The notes beneath the pieces were generated by a model. That model was given only the letters and a program-made list of their open reading frames with translations. It was not told the origin of the DNA and did no database searches. Made by a program: the position numbers and the translations under genes. Positions 37,364 to 45,587 of a stretch of DNA of 64,000 nt are shown in pieces; position 1 is the first letter of the stretch; every line of letters starts with the position of its first letter. The DNA lies in NCBI GenBank assembly GCA_963727845.1, contig CAVSHI010000002.1, positions 930,001 through 994,000 of the forward strand, written 5' to 3'. The DNA comes from JBEKTW01 sp963727845 (GTDB lineage: Bacteria > Bacteroidota > Ignavibacteria > UBA10030 > SZUA-254).

Positions 37364-38050
37364 ATGAAACTAACGGTAAGACTTGCATTGGCGCTTGCAG
37401 CCATTGCGTTGTGTGTGAGTTCCCTTTCAGCACAGTGGGTGCGGGAAGCCACGTGGATCAAAGTTGTCGGACAGAAGCCGGGGTCACAACCGATTCTGAT
37501 GTGGTTCGGAGTGGACTCGATGGCGACGTATGGCATCGATCCACTCCTTGGAGAAGTGGAAACTTCACCACCCCCGCCGGCCGGCATTCTTGATGCCCGT
37601 TGGATTGACCCGAGATTTGACCAGGGGATTGACACAGTGAATGAGTTCGGTCAGGGTCTGTACATCAGTGATTATCGATACGATACTGGTAGTCCGCAGC
37701 TTGACACATTCGAGTTGGAGTTCACGCCTGACACGCTCTTTGTCACGCTGTACTGGGCAGACTCATCCGTTCTCGAAATGCGCGGGATAACGAGCCTGAT
37801 CATGCATGATGGGGATAGTGGCGGCGCCGCACATAATGTCAATATGTTATCGGTCGATAGCTTTCAGGTGAAGAAATCGAAAGTACAGAAAATGTTGATC
37901 TATCGGACCGGACAAGAGATGTTGATCTACGGGGGGGTCCAGCGAGTAAGCCATGTCGTGCCCGGCGGTTTTGCCCTGCAGCAGAATTATCCGAATCCGT
38001 TCAATCCGGCGACAAAAATGTCATTTGTCATCAGTCATTTGTCACACTGA
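37364..38050 (+). CDS. T9SS-sorted secreted protein, frameshifted in its sorting domain
   Basis: 228 residues from ATG 37364 (AGGAG upstream). Signal peptide about 1-24 (ending SLSAQ). The body resembles the middle of the previous gene (DPLLGEVETSPPPPAG, ARWIDPRF, TFELEFTP). The sorting domain begins normally (LQQNYPNPFNPATKMSF) but the frame then stops after HLSH. The rest of the domain continues in another frame from about 38021. An 11-base direct repeat (GTCATTTGTCA at 38020 and 38034, period 14) sits exactly at the break, so slippage or unequal recombination is the likely cause. The truncated product would lack a working T9SS signal. Confidence 0.8.
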   Translation: MKLTVRLALALAAIALCVSSLSAQWVREATWIKVVGQKPGSQPILMWFGVDSMATYGIDPLLGEVETSPPPPAGILDARWIDPRFDQGIDTVNEFGQGLYISDYRYDTGSPQLDTFELEFTPDTLFVTLYWADSSVLEMRGITSLIMHDGDSGGAAHNVNMLSVDSFQVKKSKVQKMLIYRTGQEMLIYGGVQRVSHVVPGGFALQQNYPNPFNPATKMSFVISHLSH

Positions 38051-38052
38051 AA

Positions 38053-38235
38053 GTGTATGACGTACTTGGCAAAGATGTGGCTACTCTGGTGAGCGATGTC
38101 AAGCAGCCGGGCGAATATACCGTGGAGTGGAACCCTACGATAAGTTCAGGGCAAGGCTTCGCCAGCGGCGTTTATTTTTATAGCCTGCAGGCAGGTGAAT
38201 TCACTTCAACGAAGGAACTCTTGTTCATTAAATGA
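38053..38235 (+). pseudogene. Detached C-terminal part of the T9SS sorting domain
   Basis: 60 residues that complete the sorting domain of the preceding gene: VYDVLGKDVATLVSDVKQPG, SGVYFYSLQAG, KELLFIK. In the shifted frame TLKVYDV also reads upstream of its first codon. It has no ribosome binding site of its own, so it is a fragment and not a separate gene. Its stop again lies in the palindrome AAATGACGAAGTCATTT. Confidence 0.75.
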
Positions 38236-38272
38236 CGAAGTCATTTGGGCAGAAGTCCCGCGTGTTTTTCGT
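38230..38272 (+). repeat. Stop-codon palindrome plus degenerate hairpin (third example)
   Basis: AAATGAC-GAA-GTCATTT (38230-38246) is identical to the copy at 35181 and contains the TGA stop. The following hairpin (TCCCGCG ... CGTGGGGA) is degenerate. Confidence 0.7.
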
Positions 38273-38481
38273 GGGGATACTGATTAAATAAGGACGAATT
38301 CAGTTGAGGAGATTTTGATATCGTGAGATGTTGAAATAAAATCAGACGGTCAGAAGAGGGATTCATGAAGCAATGAAGAAATGATACAATGAACAAATGG
38401 AGTTAATGGAAAAATTGCAGATGAATCGCGGTTCAGACTGTCGAGGCGAATCCACGCACGCGCTGAGGCGCACTCGATGAA

Positions 38482-38645
38482 CCCATGACTTTAGTCATGG
38501 GGAAAGACAAAACGAAACAACGACTAAACCGTTTCTCCAAAGGAGTCCTTCGGACAACGGTTTAAGAAATCGAGATACTCAAACCGCTGAAGCGGTTTCT
38601 GACATCTGGACTTGCTTGTGCTTGTCCCACGACTGAGGTCGTGGG
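38482..38645. repeat. Cluster of REP-like hairpins
   Basis: Four near-perfect palindromes within 165 bases: CCCATGAC-TTTA-GTCATGGG (38482-38501); a branched one with outer arms AAACCGTT/AACGGTTT and two inner hairpins, TCTCC-AAA-GGAG and GTCC-TTC-GGAC (38526-38563); AAACCGCT-GA-AGCGGTTT (38581-38598); CCCACGAC-TGAG-GTCGTGGG (38626-38645). The style matches the subterminal hairpins of IS200/RAYT-type elements. No transposase gene is present. Confidence 0.55.
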
Positions 38646-38693
38646 TAGTCTCATTGTATGCTTTCATCAACCTCAGCATGAAGGCCAGGATGT

Positions 38694-38782
38694 GTCTGAA
38701 CTATGATTCGTCGGATTAGAGGATTACCATGATTTAACCAATCTAGGTAGTCATGTGAATCGTACGCATCGCGGTTTCGGAC
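38694..38782. repeat. Imperfect palindromic element, copy 2
   Basis: 89 bases similar to 35365-35452: starts GTCTGAACTATGATTCG, has GGATTACCATGATT inside and ends GCGGTTTCGGAC. The copies share the ends and the GATT/AATC interior. Confidence 0.7.
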
Positions 38783-39018
38783 GGCCAGAACTGTTCCTTC
38801 CTTCCCCGTCCCCCGAAACTCGAATCCCTAACCTCAAACCCCCAAACCTCATCGATGTTCACTATAACCGTTCATGGTTATGCGATGTGCGTTCTGCTTA
38901 TACAGTCGCGCATTTGCCCCCCTTCACGCGGCCGGTCATCTCAACGGATGACGAGGCGGAGTAAAGGGCTCTCCGATAGTGTCGTATTTGAAATAGACTG
39001 ATTAAGTTTTTCGCCTTT

Positions 39019-39080
39019 TAACCCTCGCCCCCAACCCCTCTCCCGCGAGCGGGAGAGGGGAATTGAAGGGGAGAGGGTTG
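39019..39080. repeat. GC-rich palindromic repeat, copy A
   Basis: The core at 39035-39060 is a perfect 12+2+12 palindrome (CCCCTCTCCCGC / GCGGGAGAGGGG), flanked by ACCCTCGCCCCCAA and by GAAGGGGAGAGGGTT. Copy B at 53434-53493 is in the opposite orientation. This kind of repeat occurs between genes in many bacteria. The rest of 38236-39113 holds the hairpin cluster and palindromic element listed above, and no gene. Confidence 0.75.
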
Positions 39081-39113
39081 TGCATGGCATTACGATCCGA
39101 GGACTTGTTCAGA

Positions 39114-42100
39114 TTATTTCTGGTCGAACGCCTTGTTGGGATACGCCGGCGCAGGAGGCACTTCTACTGGATGCAATCGAATCTGATCCTGAAGGTATTT
39201 TATCGCGGCGTCGAGTTGTACATCCTGACCTTCATACGTCGCTCCCGGCAGATTGTCGACGACCATGTCGGGGTCGACTCCGTGGCCCTCAATTAGCCAC
39301 TGGCCCTCCGGTCCGTAAACTCCCATTTCCGCAGCCGAGGCGATTCCATTATCAACCAGCCAGTTATCGAATGACAGCCAGATTTCGCCTCCCCACGTTC
39401 GCGTCCCGATGACCTTACCCAGGCCGAGCCGCCGGAAACCTTCCGTGAACGCTTCTCCGTCGGACGCCGTGAAAGCATCGCACAAAACAACCATGGGTCC
39501 GCGGAAGGCATACTGCATATTCCATGTCGGTTTGCCGACACGCCCCTTCCAGTAAAACCAGGCCTTGCGCAGGAGTTTTTCGAGAACCCAGCTATCGATG
39601 TTTCCTCCGCGATTGTGCCGCACATCGATAATCAGTCCTTTTCTGTTGAAGACCGGGTAATAGTTCTTTACCCACTCCGTGTAATTACCGCCACCCATCG
39701 CCCGCAGGTGTACGTATCCAATGTCCCCCTTGCCCGCTTCATCCACATGCAGCCGGCGAGTGTATTCCCATTCACCGTAACGCAGGTTGGATTCATCACC
39801 AGAAGAAATCGGGTCGACGACTGCGTCAAATTCCTTCCCCGATGACGCGGATTGCACTTTCAAAAGAACTTGCTGGCTTGACTGATTCCTCAGGAGAAGC
39901 AGCGGAGAAACTGTCGAGAGGGTTGACACACCATTAATGGATTTGATGACGTCATTCTCCCTGATGTCCAGATAGGGCTTGAGAAGGGGGGAAGCAACCT
40001 CCGGGTAATTTGGGTCGCTCTGGAAAATGTGCTGGATTTTGTACCCTCCGCCGGATTCGTCGCGCACAAGCCGTGCGCCGAGGGATGCTGTTCCGATCTG
40101 CTCGGGATTTACGCGCCTGTCTCCGCCCTGGACAAACGTGTGGAGAGCGGAAAGTTCTCCAACAAGGTCTGAGATAAGGTCGTTCAGCTCGTCCCGGTCA
40201 CTGACACGGTCGACGAGGGGAAGATGCCTTTCCAGCAATCCCTTGTAGTCGACGCCATGCATGTTGGGATCGTAGAAGTAATCGCGTTCAAGCCGCCATG
40301 CCTCGACGAACATCTGTCGCCATTCATCCCTTGGATTCACGGTAAACATCCAATTATCGAGATTGACCTTGCTTTTGGAGAGGTCGGAAGGAGGGCTGCC
40401 GGATGCATCGACGACATAGATGTCGTTACCTTTCCGAACCATGATCTTTTTCCCGTCGTGAGAGAGCTCGTAGCCGCCAACGTCTTCAAGCAACGTCTTC
40501 GTCGAGATATCCTGATTCTTAAGCTCGACCGCGACGAGCTTCGTTTTAGAGCCGAGAGAAACTTCGGATTCATTCCAGAAGAGGAACTTGTCATTCATCG
40601 ATAAATTCCTGTACGTTCCTGCCGGGAGCGGGACTTCCGTTACCCTGTCCTGAATTCCGGCCGTATCGATGACGACCTCAACGGTCTTCTTCTCATCATC
40701 CTTCTTTTTGCCTTCGTCCTTGTGCTCCGGTTCCTTGGTGGTGAGCTCGTTCCCAGGCAGGAAGGGGGAGCGGAGATCTTTCTTCAACGAGATGCTGTAG
40801 ATTTTTGTCGTCTTGTCAAAAAACGGTTCGGGTGCATTCGAACCCCACGGACCGCTGACGAGCGATTGGAAGAAACGATCCGAGAGGAAATACAACCATT
40901 TGCCGTCGGGGCTCCAGACAGGGTTGTAACTTTCAACCCGCTCGCTGGTAAGAAAGATGTGTTGTCCCTCTTTCACATTGTACAGTTTGATGAGTTGAAA
41001 CATATTATCCGCGGCGGCTGCATATGCAAGCCATTTGCTATCGGGCGACCACGTGATGTCAGAAAAACCGGAGATGTCCGAAGTGTCCACCTGGATGGTG
41101 TTCTTTTCTTCGACGTTGTAAAGCCATAGGCGCTGGTTTTTGTCCTCGTAGGCGATCCATTTCCCATCCGGCGAGGGAGTGCCGTCGCCCAGGAAACCTC
41201 TGCCGACATGGGTCAGCTGCTGCGCGTCTCCAAGCCCGTTTGCCGGAAGCTTCCAGAATTCCAATTCACCGCTCTCATCTGACAATACAAGGAGCGATTT
41301 TCCGTCCGGCATGAATCGCGAGCTTCGGTACCGTATGCCGTTTTTCGTTGTTGTGCGAATGAATCTGCCTTGCTGGGCCGGTGCGACGAAAACCTGTCCG
41401 CGGGCTGTGAGGGCAACGCGGTCCCCGCTCGGTGAAAGACTCGTTGCCGTAAGGTAATCCATGGGTTTCTTGACCCACTTTTCCCGCACCTGGTCAAAGT
41501 CGGAAGACAGAGTTATCGGAATCACACCGTCTTTGCCGGACGCAATATCGAAAAGATGAATATCTGCGCCGAGCTGGTAGACGATCTTCCCATCCCGGAG
41601 TGAAGGATATTTGACATCCCATCCTTTATGGGAAGTGTGCTGGATCAGTCCCTTGCCATCCAGGTCCATCGACCAGATATTCATCGAGCCGTCACGGTCG
41701 CTGGCAAAGTAGACTCTGTTGTTCCAGAACATCGGCGTCTTGCTCGTTCCCTCGTAGTCGGCGGTCAGGGGGATGGCTTCCGCTTTGCCGATCTCGTATT
41801 TCCAGATGTTCTGCGCCGTGCCGCCTTTGTACCGCTTGGTGTGGCTTCCCTGAAATGGATAGCGCGTGAAATAGAGAGTGGATCCGCCCGGATCCATACA
41901 ACCGTCACTGGCTTGACTCAATTGGAACGGTTCAACCGTGCCCGTCTTCAGGTCAATCGTGAGCAATTGCCGGTTCGGTAGGGTGGAATAGTGCAAGGAT
42001 TGATACATGATTTTGCCGTCCGGCGTCCATCCGACCACGACAGCGTTCTCACCGTCGAAGGTTCTTCGCACCGGAACACCGCCGTCAATAGGCATCGTAT

Positions 42101-42368
42101 AAACCTCCGTCGGTCCTTCATACTGGGCAGAAAATGCTACCAACTTTCCGTCGGGGGATACGGCGGCGAATGCTTCTGTCCCGAGATTTGACGTCAGCCT
42201 CTGGGCCAGGCCACCGCTGATACCGACAGTCCATAAATCGCCTTCCGATGTAAAGATGATCCGGTCACCCGCCAGTGCAGGGAAACGATAGTAACCCTGC
42301 GGTGAACTTGCGTGCACGAACGAGAGTGTGAATAAAAACATGGCGAGAGCAAATACGAAGCTTCTCAT
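39114..42368 (-). CDS. Tricorn-like S41-family protease
   Basis: 1084 residues. Signal peptide about 1-20 (ending FVHASS). Two propeller regions follow: the first with repeated 'SPDGKLVAFSAQYEGPTEVY' and 'TPDGKIMYQS' units (about 25-330), the second to about 540. A lysine-rich linker (KDEGKKKDDEKKT) precedes a helical core, a PDZ domain (about 810-900) and the S41 protease core: GLIIDVRHNRGG and the nucleophile Ser in FTASDGEAF near 985, as in archaeal tricorn. Tricorn trims peptides to short products; the secreted form presumably works in the periplasm or outside. Convergent with the cargo cluster. Confidence 0.93.
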   Translation of the reverse strand: MRSFVFALAMFLFTLSFVHASSPQGYYRFPALAGDRIIFTSEGDLWTVGISGGLAQRLTSNLGTEAFAAVSPDGKLVAFSAQYEGPTEVYTMPIDGGVPVRRTFDGENAVVVGWTPDGKIMYQSLHYSTLPNRQLLTIDLKTGTVEPFQLSQASDGCMDPGGSTLYFTRYPFQGSHTKRYKGGTAQNIWKYEIGKAEAIPLTADYEGTSKTPMFWNNRVYFASDRDGSMNIWSMDLDGKGLIQHTSHKGWDVKYPSLRDGKIVYQLGADIHLFDIASGKDGVIPITLSSDFDQVREKWVKKPMDYLTATSLSPSGDRVALTARGQVFVAPAQQGRFIRTTTKNGIRYRSSRFMPDGKSLLVLSDESGELEFWKLPANGLGDAQQLTHVGRGFLGDGTPSPDGKWIAYEDKNQRLWLYNVEEKNTIQVDTSDISGFSDITWSPDSKWLAYAAAADNMFQLIKLYNVKEGQHIFLTSERVESYNPVWSPDGKWLYFLSDRFFQSLVSGPWGSNAPEPFFDKTTKIYSISLKKDLRSPFLPGNELTTKEPEHKDEGKKKDDEKKTVEVVIDTAGIQDRVTEVPLPAGTYRNLSMNDKFLFWNESEVSLGSKTKLVAVELKNQDISTKTLLEDVGGYELSHDGKKIMVRKGNDIYVVDASGSPPSDLSKSKVNLDNWMFTVNPRDEWRQMFVEAWRLERDYFYDPNMHGVDYKGLLERHLPLVDRVSDRDELNDLISDLVGELSALHTFVQGGDRRVNPEQIGTASLGARLVRDESGGGYKIQHIFQSDPNYPEVASPLLKPYLDIRENDVIKSINGVSTLSTVSPLLLLRNQSSQQVLLKVQSASSGKEFDAVVDPISSGDESNLRYGEWEYTRRLHVDEAGKGDIGYVHLRAMGGGNYTEWVKNYYPVFNRKGLIIDVRHNRGGNIDSWVLEKLLRKAWFYWKGRVGKPTWNMQYAFRGPMVVLCDAFTASDGEAFTEGFRRLGLGKVIGTRTWGGEIWLSFDNWLVDNGIASAAEMGVYGPEGQWLIEGHGVDPDMVVDNLPGATYEGQDVQLDAAIKYLQDQIRLHPVEVPPAPAYPNKAFDQK

Positions 42369-42690
42369 TTTGACTCCAGGCTGTTAGGATTTGGCGTTTA
42401 GAGAACGAACGGCGCGGAAAATCTGTCGCCGCAGATCGAAGGTACAAAATTCTAAAAGGGGAAGCAAGGCTGTCCCAAAAGTCCCGACGTCATGACATTT
42501 CGAGCGGGGCGGGTTGGCACCAAGGGTGCTCGCTTCTGGCCTGCCCCGAAATTGTTTAGGAGTCGGCATTTAAACGATGGCAACGCTTAGATCCTGACCT
42601 AAAGCATGGCAGGACGACGCTTCGCGTCGGATTCCGTCCCGACTTTGCTCTCCTTGGGGTCTTTTCGTGTCCAGGATGACAGGGAATCGA
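42369..42690. other. Intergenic region, no gene seen
   Basis: 322 bases between two minus-strand genes. It contains repeat-like GC-rich segments around 42505-42550 (GGGGCGGG..CTGCCCCG) and a CGACGCTTCGCGTCG hairpin near 42613, but no coding frame that resembles a gene. Confidence 0.45.
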
Positions 42691-43776
42691 TTAACTGTGC
42701 CGGATGGACATAATATCCCCATCCCTGACGATATATTCCTTTCCTTCGAGTCTCCAGTGACCTGCCTCCTTGGCCTTGGCGAACGACCCTTCGTGAGCGA
42801 TGAAGTGATCGTAGCCAACGACTTCGGCGCGTATAAACTTATTGACAAAGTCGGAATGAATCACCCCTGCCGCTTCCTGTGCCGTCATCCCTTTCTTCAT
42901 CGTCCATGCCCGGCACTCGTCTTCGCCAACAGTCAAGAATGACTGCAGACCAAGAAGCGCGTAGGACTCGCGAATCAACGTGTCGAGGGCGGATTGCTTG
43001 ATGCCGTATTCACCCATGAAAACCTTCCTCTCATCGTCTGGAAGCTCCGACATTTCCATCTCGATCTTGCCGAAGAACGACATGACCTTCGTGTTTTTTG
43101 ATTCTTTCTTATCTGCCGCCTGTTTAACGGCAGAATCAGCTATTGGTCGTTGAGACTCGTCGAAATTCAATGCAATGAGCATTGGCTTGATGGAAAGGAG
43201 CTGGTACGTCTTAAGGATTTGAACATCCTCTTTTGTGAGCTCGACGTCGCGTAAGGGTTTTTCGGTCTGAAGAATTTGATGACATTTCTCCAGTACTGGA
43301 AGTTCTTTCTTCAGAGGCTCTTCCTGGGTTTTCATGAGTTGCCTCTTTATCCTATCGATCCGGGTTTCCAGGATAGACAGGTCGGAGATGATAAATTCCG
43401 TTTCGAATGAAGAGATATCCCGCATCGCGTCGATCGTCCCATCGGGATGGGGAACCGCGGCGTCGTCGAACATTCGAACGACCTGGACAAGGGCATCGTT
43501 TGTTTTTACGTTCCCGAGAAAATTTGTGGTGAACTGCGTGGAGCCCGATTCTCCTTTCTTCAATCCCACGACATCGACAAACTCAATGGTTGCATGGACG
43601 GTACTTTTAGGAGAAAAGAGGGCGGAACACATATCCAATCGGGCATCGGGGACTTTCACGATCGCATGATGGGCCTCCGCCTTCGTGAGCGCTGAGGGGT
43701 CAAGGTGCGTTCCAGTGATCGTCTGAAAAAGTGTGGATTTACCCGAAAAAGGTAGGCCGACGATTCCGATCTGCAT
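42691..43776 (-). CDS. ychF: YchF/OLA1-type translation-associated ATPase
   Basis: 361 residues, standard for the family. N-terminal G domain: P-loop GLPFSGKST (residues 7-15), G3 DVVGLKKG, and the family-specific NxxE (NFDES) in place of NKxD, which makes these proteins prefer ATP. A coiled-coil stretch (ILETRIDRIKRQLMKTQEE) is followed by the C-terminal TGS domain ending in VRDGDIMSIRHS. YchF binds ribosomes and is linked to stress responses. A divergent promoter region (43777-43931) separates it from the next gene. Confidence 0.93.
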   Translation of the reverse strand: MQIGIVGLPFSGKSTLFQTITGTHLDPSALTKAEAHHAIVKVPDARLDMCSALFSPKSTVHATIEFVDVVGLKKGESGSTQFTTNFLGNVKTNDALVQVVRMFDDAAVPHPDGTIDAMRDISSFETEFIISDLSILETRIDRIKRQLMKTQEEPLKKELPVLEKCHQILQTEKPLRDVELTKEDVQILKTYQLLSIKPMLIALNFDESQRPIADSAVKQAADKKESKNTKVMSFFGKIEMEMSELPDDERKVFMGEYGIKQSALDTLIRESYALLGLQSFLTVGEDECRAWTMKKGMTAQEAAGVIHSDFVNKFIRAEVVGYDHFIAHEGSFAKAKEAGHWRLEGKEYIVRDGDIMSIRHS

Positions 43777-43931
43777 AGAGTGCTTTCATAAATGAGGAAA
43801 TGACGGTAACAAGATACGAAAATATATTCATACCTGCCAACGTCATCCGCCGGGTGAAGTTGACTTTCTTCGTACTTATATCCATATTCACAAATTATTA
43901 TTTCAAGACAAATCATTGTGATTGATAGGCC

Positions 43932-45587
43932 ATGATCAGATTTCATTGTCCGTTTCTTCTCGTCCTTCTCCTCTTCTCCGGATCTCCCTTTCAGCTTTAC
44001 GGCCAGGGGACCAATCCTGCCCTTTTCCAAAACCTCCACTGGAGAATGATCGGACCGTTCAGAGGCGGCAGAACCGTAGGGGTGGCGGGTATTCCCGACC
44101 AACCGAATGTGTTCTATATCGGTGTCAATAACGGAGGCGTTTGGCGTACCAGCGACTACGGCCGAACCTGGAAGCCCATCTTCGATGACCAACCGACGGG
44201 ATCCATTGGCGCGCTCGTCGTCGCGCCATCCAATCCCGACATCATTTACGTTGGAAGCGGTGAAGGTCTTCAGCGCCCGGACCTTTCGGTGGGGGATGGC
44301 GTTTTCAAATCGACAGACGGCGGAACGACGTGGCGGAACATGGGGCTCAACGATGCCCAGCAAGTCGGCGCAGTCATTGTCGATCCGAAGGATGCGAATC
44401 GCGTGTTTGTCGCTGTGCTTGGCCATCCTTACGGGGCAAACGAACAGCGCGGCGTCTTCCGGTCGACAAACGGCGGTCAAACATGGGAGAAAGTTCTGTA
44501 CAATGACGAGAACACGGGCGCGATTGCGCTGGCATTCGATCCGGAGAATCCGGACATTTTGTATGCGGACCTCTGGGGCGCACGGCAGGGTCCGTGGGAA
44601 AATGGTGAATGGCAGGGGGCGACGAGCGGCTTGTACAAGTCTGGCGATGGAGGAACAACATGGCGCCAGCTCACCGGCGGGCTTCCCACCGTCGACCAGG
44701 GCCTGGGACGAATAGGCTTCGCGGTCGCTCCATCCGACCCGTCACGCCTGTACGCGATCGTCGATGCGGGCGAGCTTGGCGGAGTGTATAAGTCTGATGA
44801 TGGCGGAGAGCATTGGGTTCGCACAAACCATGAAGAGCGCATTTCAGGTCGCGGAGACGATTTTGCCGAGGTGAAAGTTCATCCGAAGAACAAGGACATC
44901 ATTTTTGTAGCAAACACTTCAACGTATCGCTCAAACGACGCCGGCCGGACGTTCACTGCCATCAAAGGGGCTCCCGGTGGAGACAATTACCACACCATCT
45001 GGATCAATCCCATCCATCCGGATATCATGCTTCTGGCGAGCGACCAGGGCGCGGTGGTAACTGTCAACGGCGGAGAGACGTGGAGTTCATGGTATAACCA
45101 GCCGACAGCACAGCTTTACCATGTCGCGGCCGACAACCAATTCCCATACAATGTGTATAGCGGACAACAGGAGAGCGGTTCCGTCGGTATTGCAAGCCGC
45201 GGAAACGACGGAGTAATTTCATTCCGCGACTGGCATCCGGTCGGCGCCGATGAATATGCTTCTGTAGCGCCTGACCCTCTGCACCCCAACATCATCTACG
45301 GCGGGAGGGTGACGCGCTATGATAAATCGACGGGAGAAGTGCAAAACATCTCGCCCGAAGGTATCCGGTCGGGGAAATACCGTTTTCTTCGAACGGCTCC
45401 TTTGATGTTTTCGCCCGTCAACCCGCATGCTCTCTTCTTTGGATCGAATGTTTTATTCAAGCAACTTCAGGCGGCCATGAGTGGAGCATCATCAGCCCGG
45501 ACCTCTCGCGTGAATCTCCCGACGTACCTGCCAGCATCGGAATATTTCGGACGCCGGAACTATCAAAACAACCGAGACGCGGGGTGA
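43932..45587 (+). CDS. VPS10/sortilin-type propeller protein, N-terminal part (frameshifted)
   Basis: 551 residues. Signal peptide about 1-25 (ending LYGQG). Many BNR/sortilin-like units follow: GVWRTSDYGRTW, GVFKSTDGGTTW, GVFRSTNGGQTW, GLYKSGDGGTTW, GVYKSDDGGEHW. Up to FFGSNVLFK (about residue 510) the sequence agrees with intact family members; the last 40 residues (QLQAAMSGASS...) do not. From 45464 the expected continuation (TSGGHEWSIISPDLSR) is found in the next frame, so one base seems to be missing near 45463. The family consists of exported proteins, often annotated as glycosyl hydrolases without proof. Confidence 0.85.
   Translation: MIRFHCPFLLVLLLFSGSPFQLYGQGTNPALFQNLHWRMIGPFRGGRTVGVAGIPDQPNVFYIGVNNGGVWRTSDYGRTWKPIFDDQPTGSIGALVVAPSNPDIIYVGSGEGLQRPDLSVGDGVFKSTDGGTTWRNMGLNDAQQVGAVIVDPKDANRVFVAVLGHPYGANEQRGVFRSTNGGQTWEKVLYNDENTGAIALAFDPENPDILYADLWGARQGPWENGEWQGATSGLYKSGDGGTTWRQLTGGLPTVDQGLGRIGFAVAPSDPSRLYAIVDAGELGGVYKSDDGGEHWVRTNHEERISGRGDDFAEVKVHPKNKDIIFVANTSTYRSNDAGRTFTAIKGAPGGDNYHTIWINPIHPDIMLLASDQGAVVTVNGGETWSSWYNQPTAQLYHVAADNQFPYNVYSGQQESGSVGIASRGNDGVISFRDWHPVGADEYASVAPDPLHPNIIYGGRVTRYDKSTGEVQNISPEGIRSGKYRFLRTAPLMFSPVNPHALFFGSNVLFKQLQAAMSGASSARTSRVNLPTYLPASEYFGRRNYQNNRDAG

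Noticed and set aside
38755..38964. A 69-codon frame in the palindromic element region
   Set aside because: It overlaps the repeat, has no ribosome binding site and no recognisable sequence.
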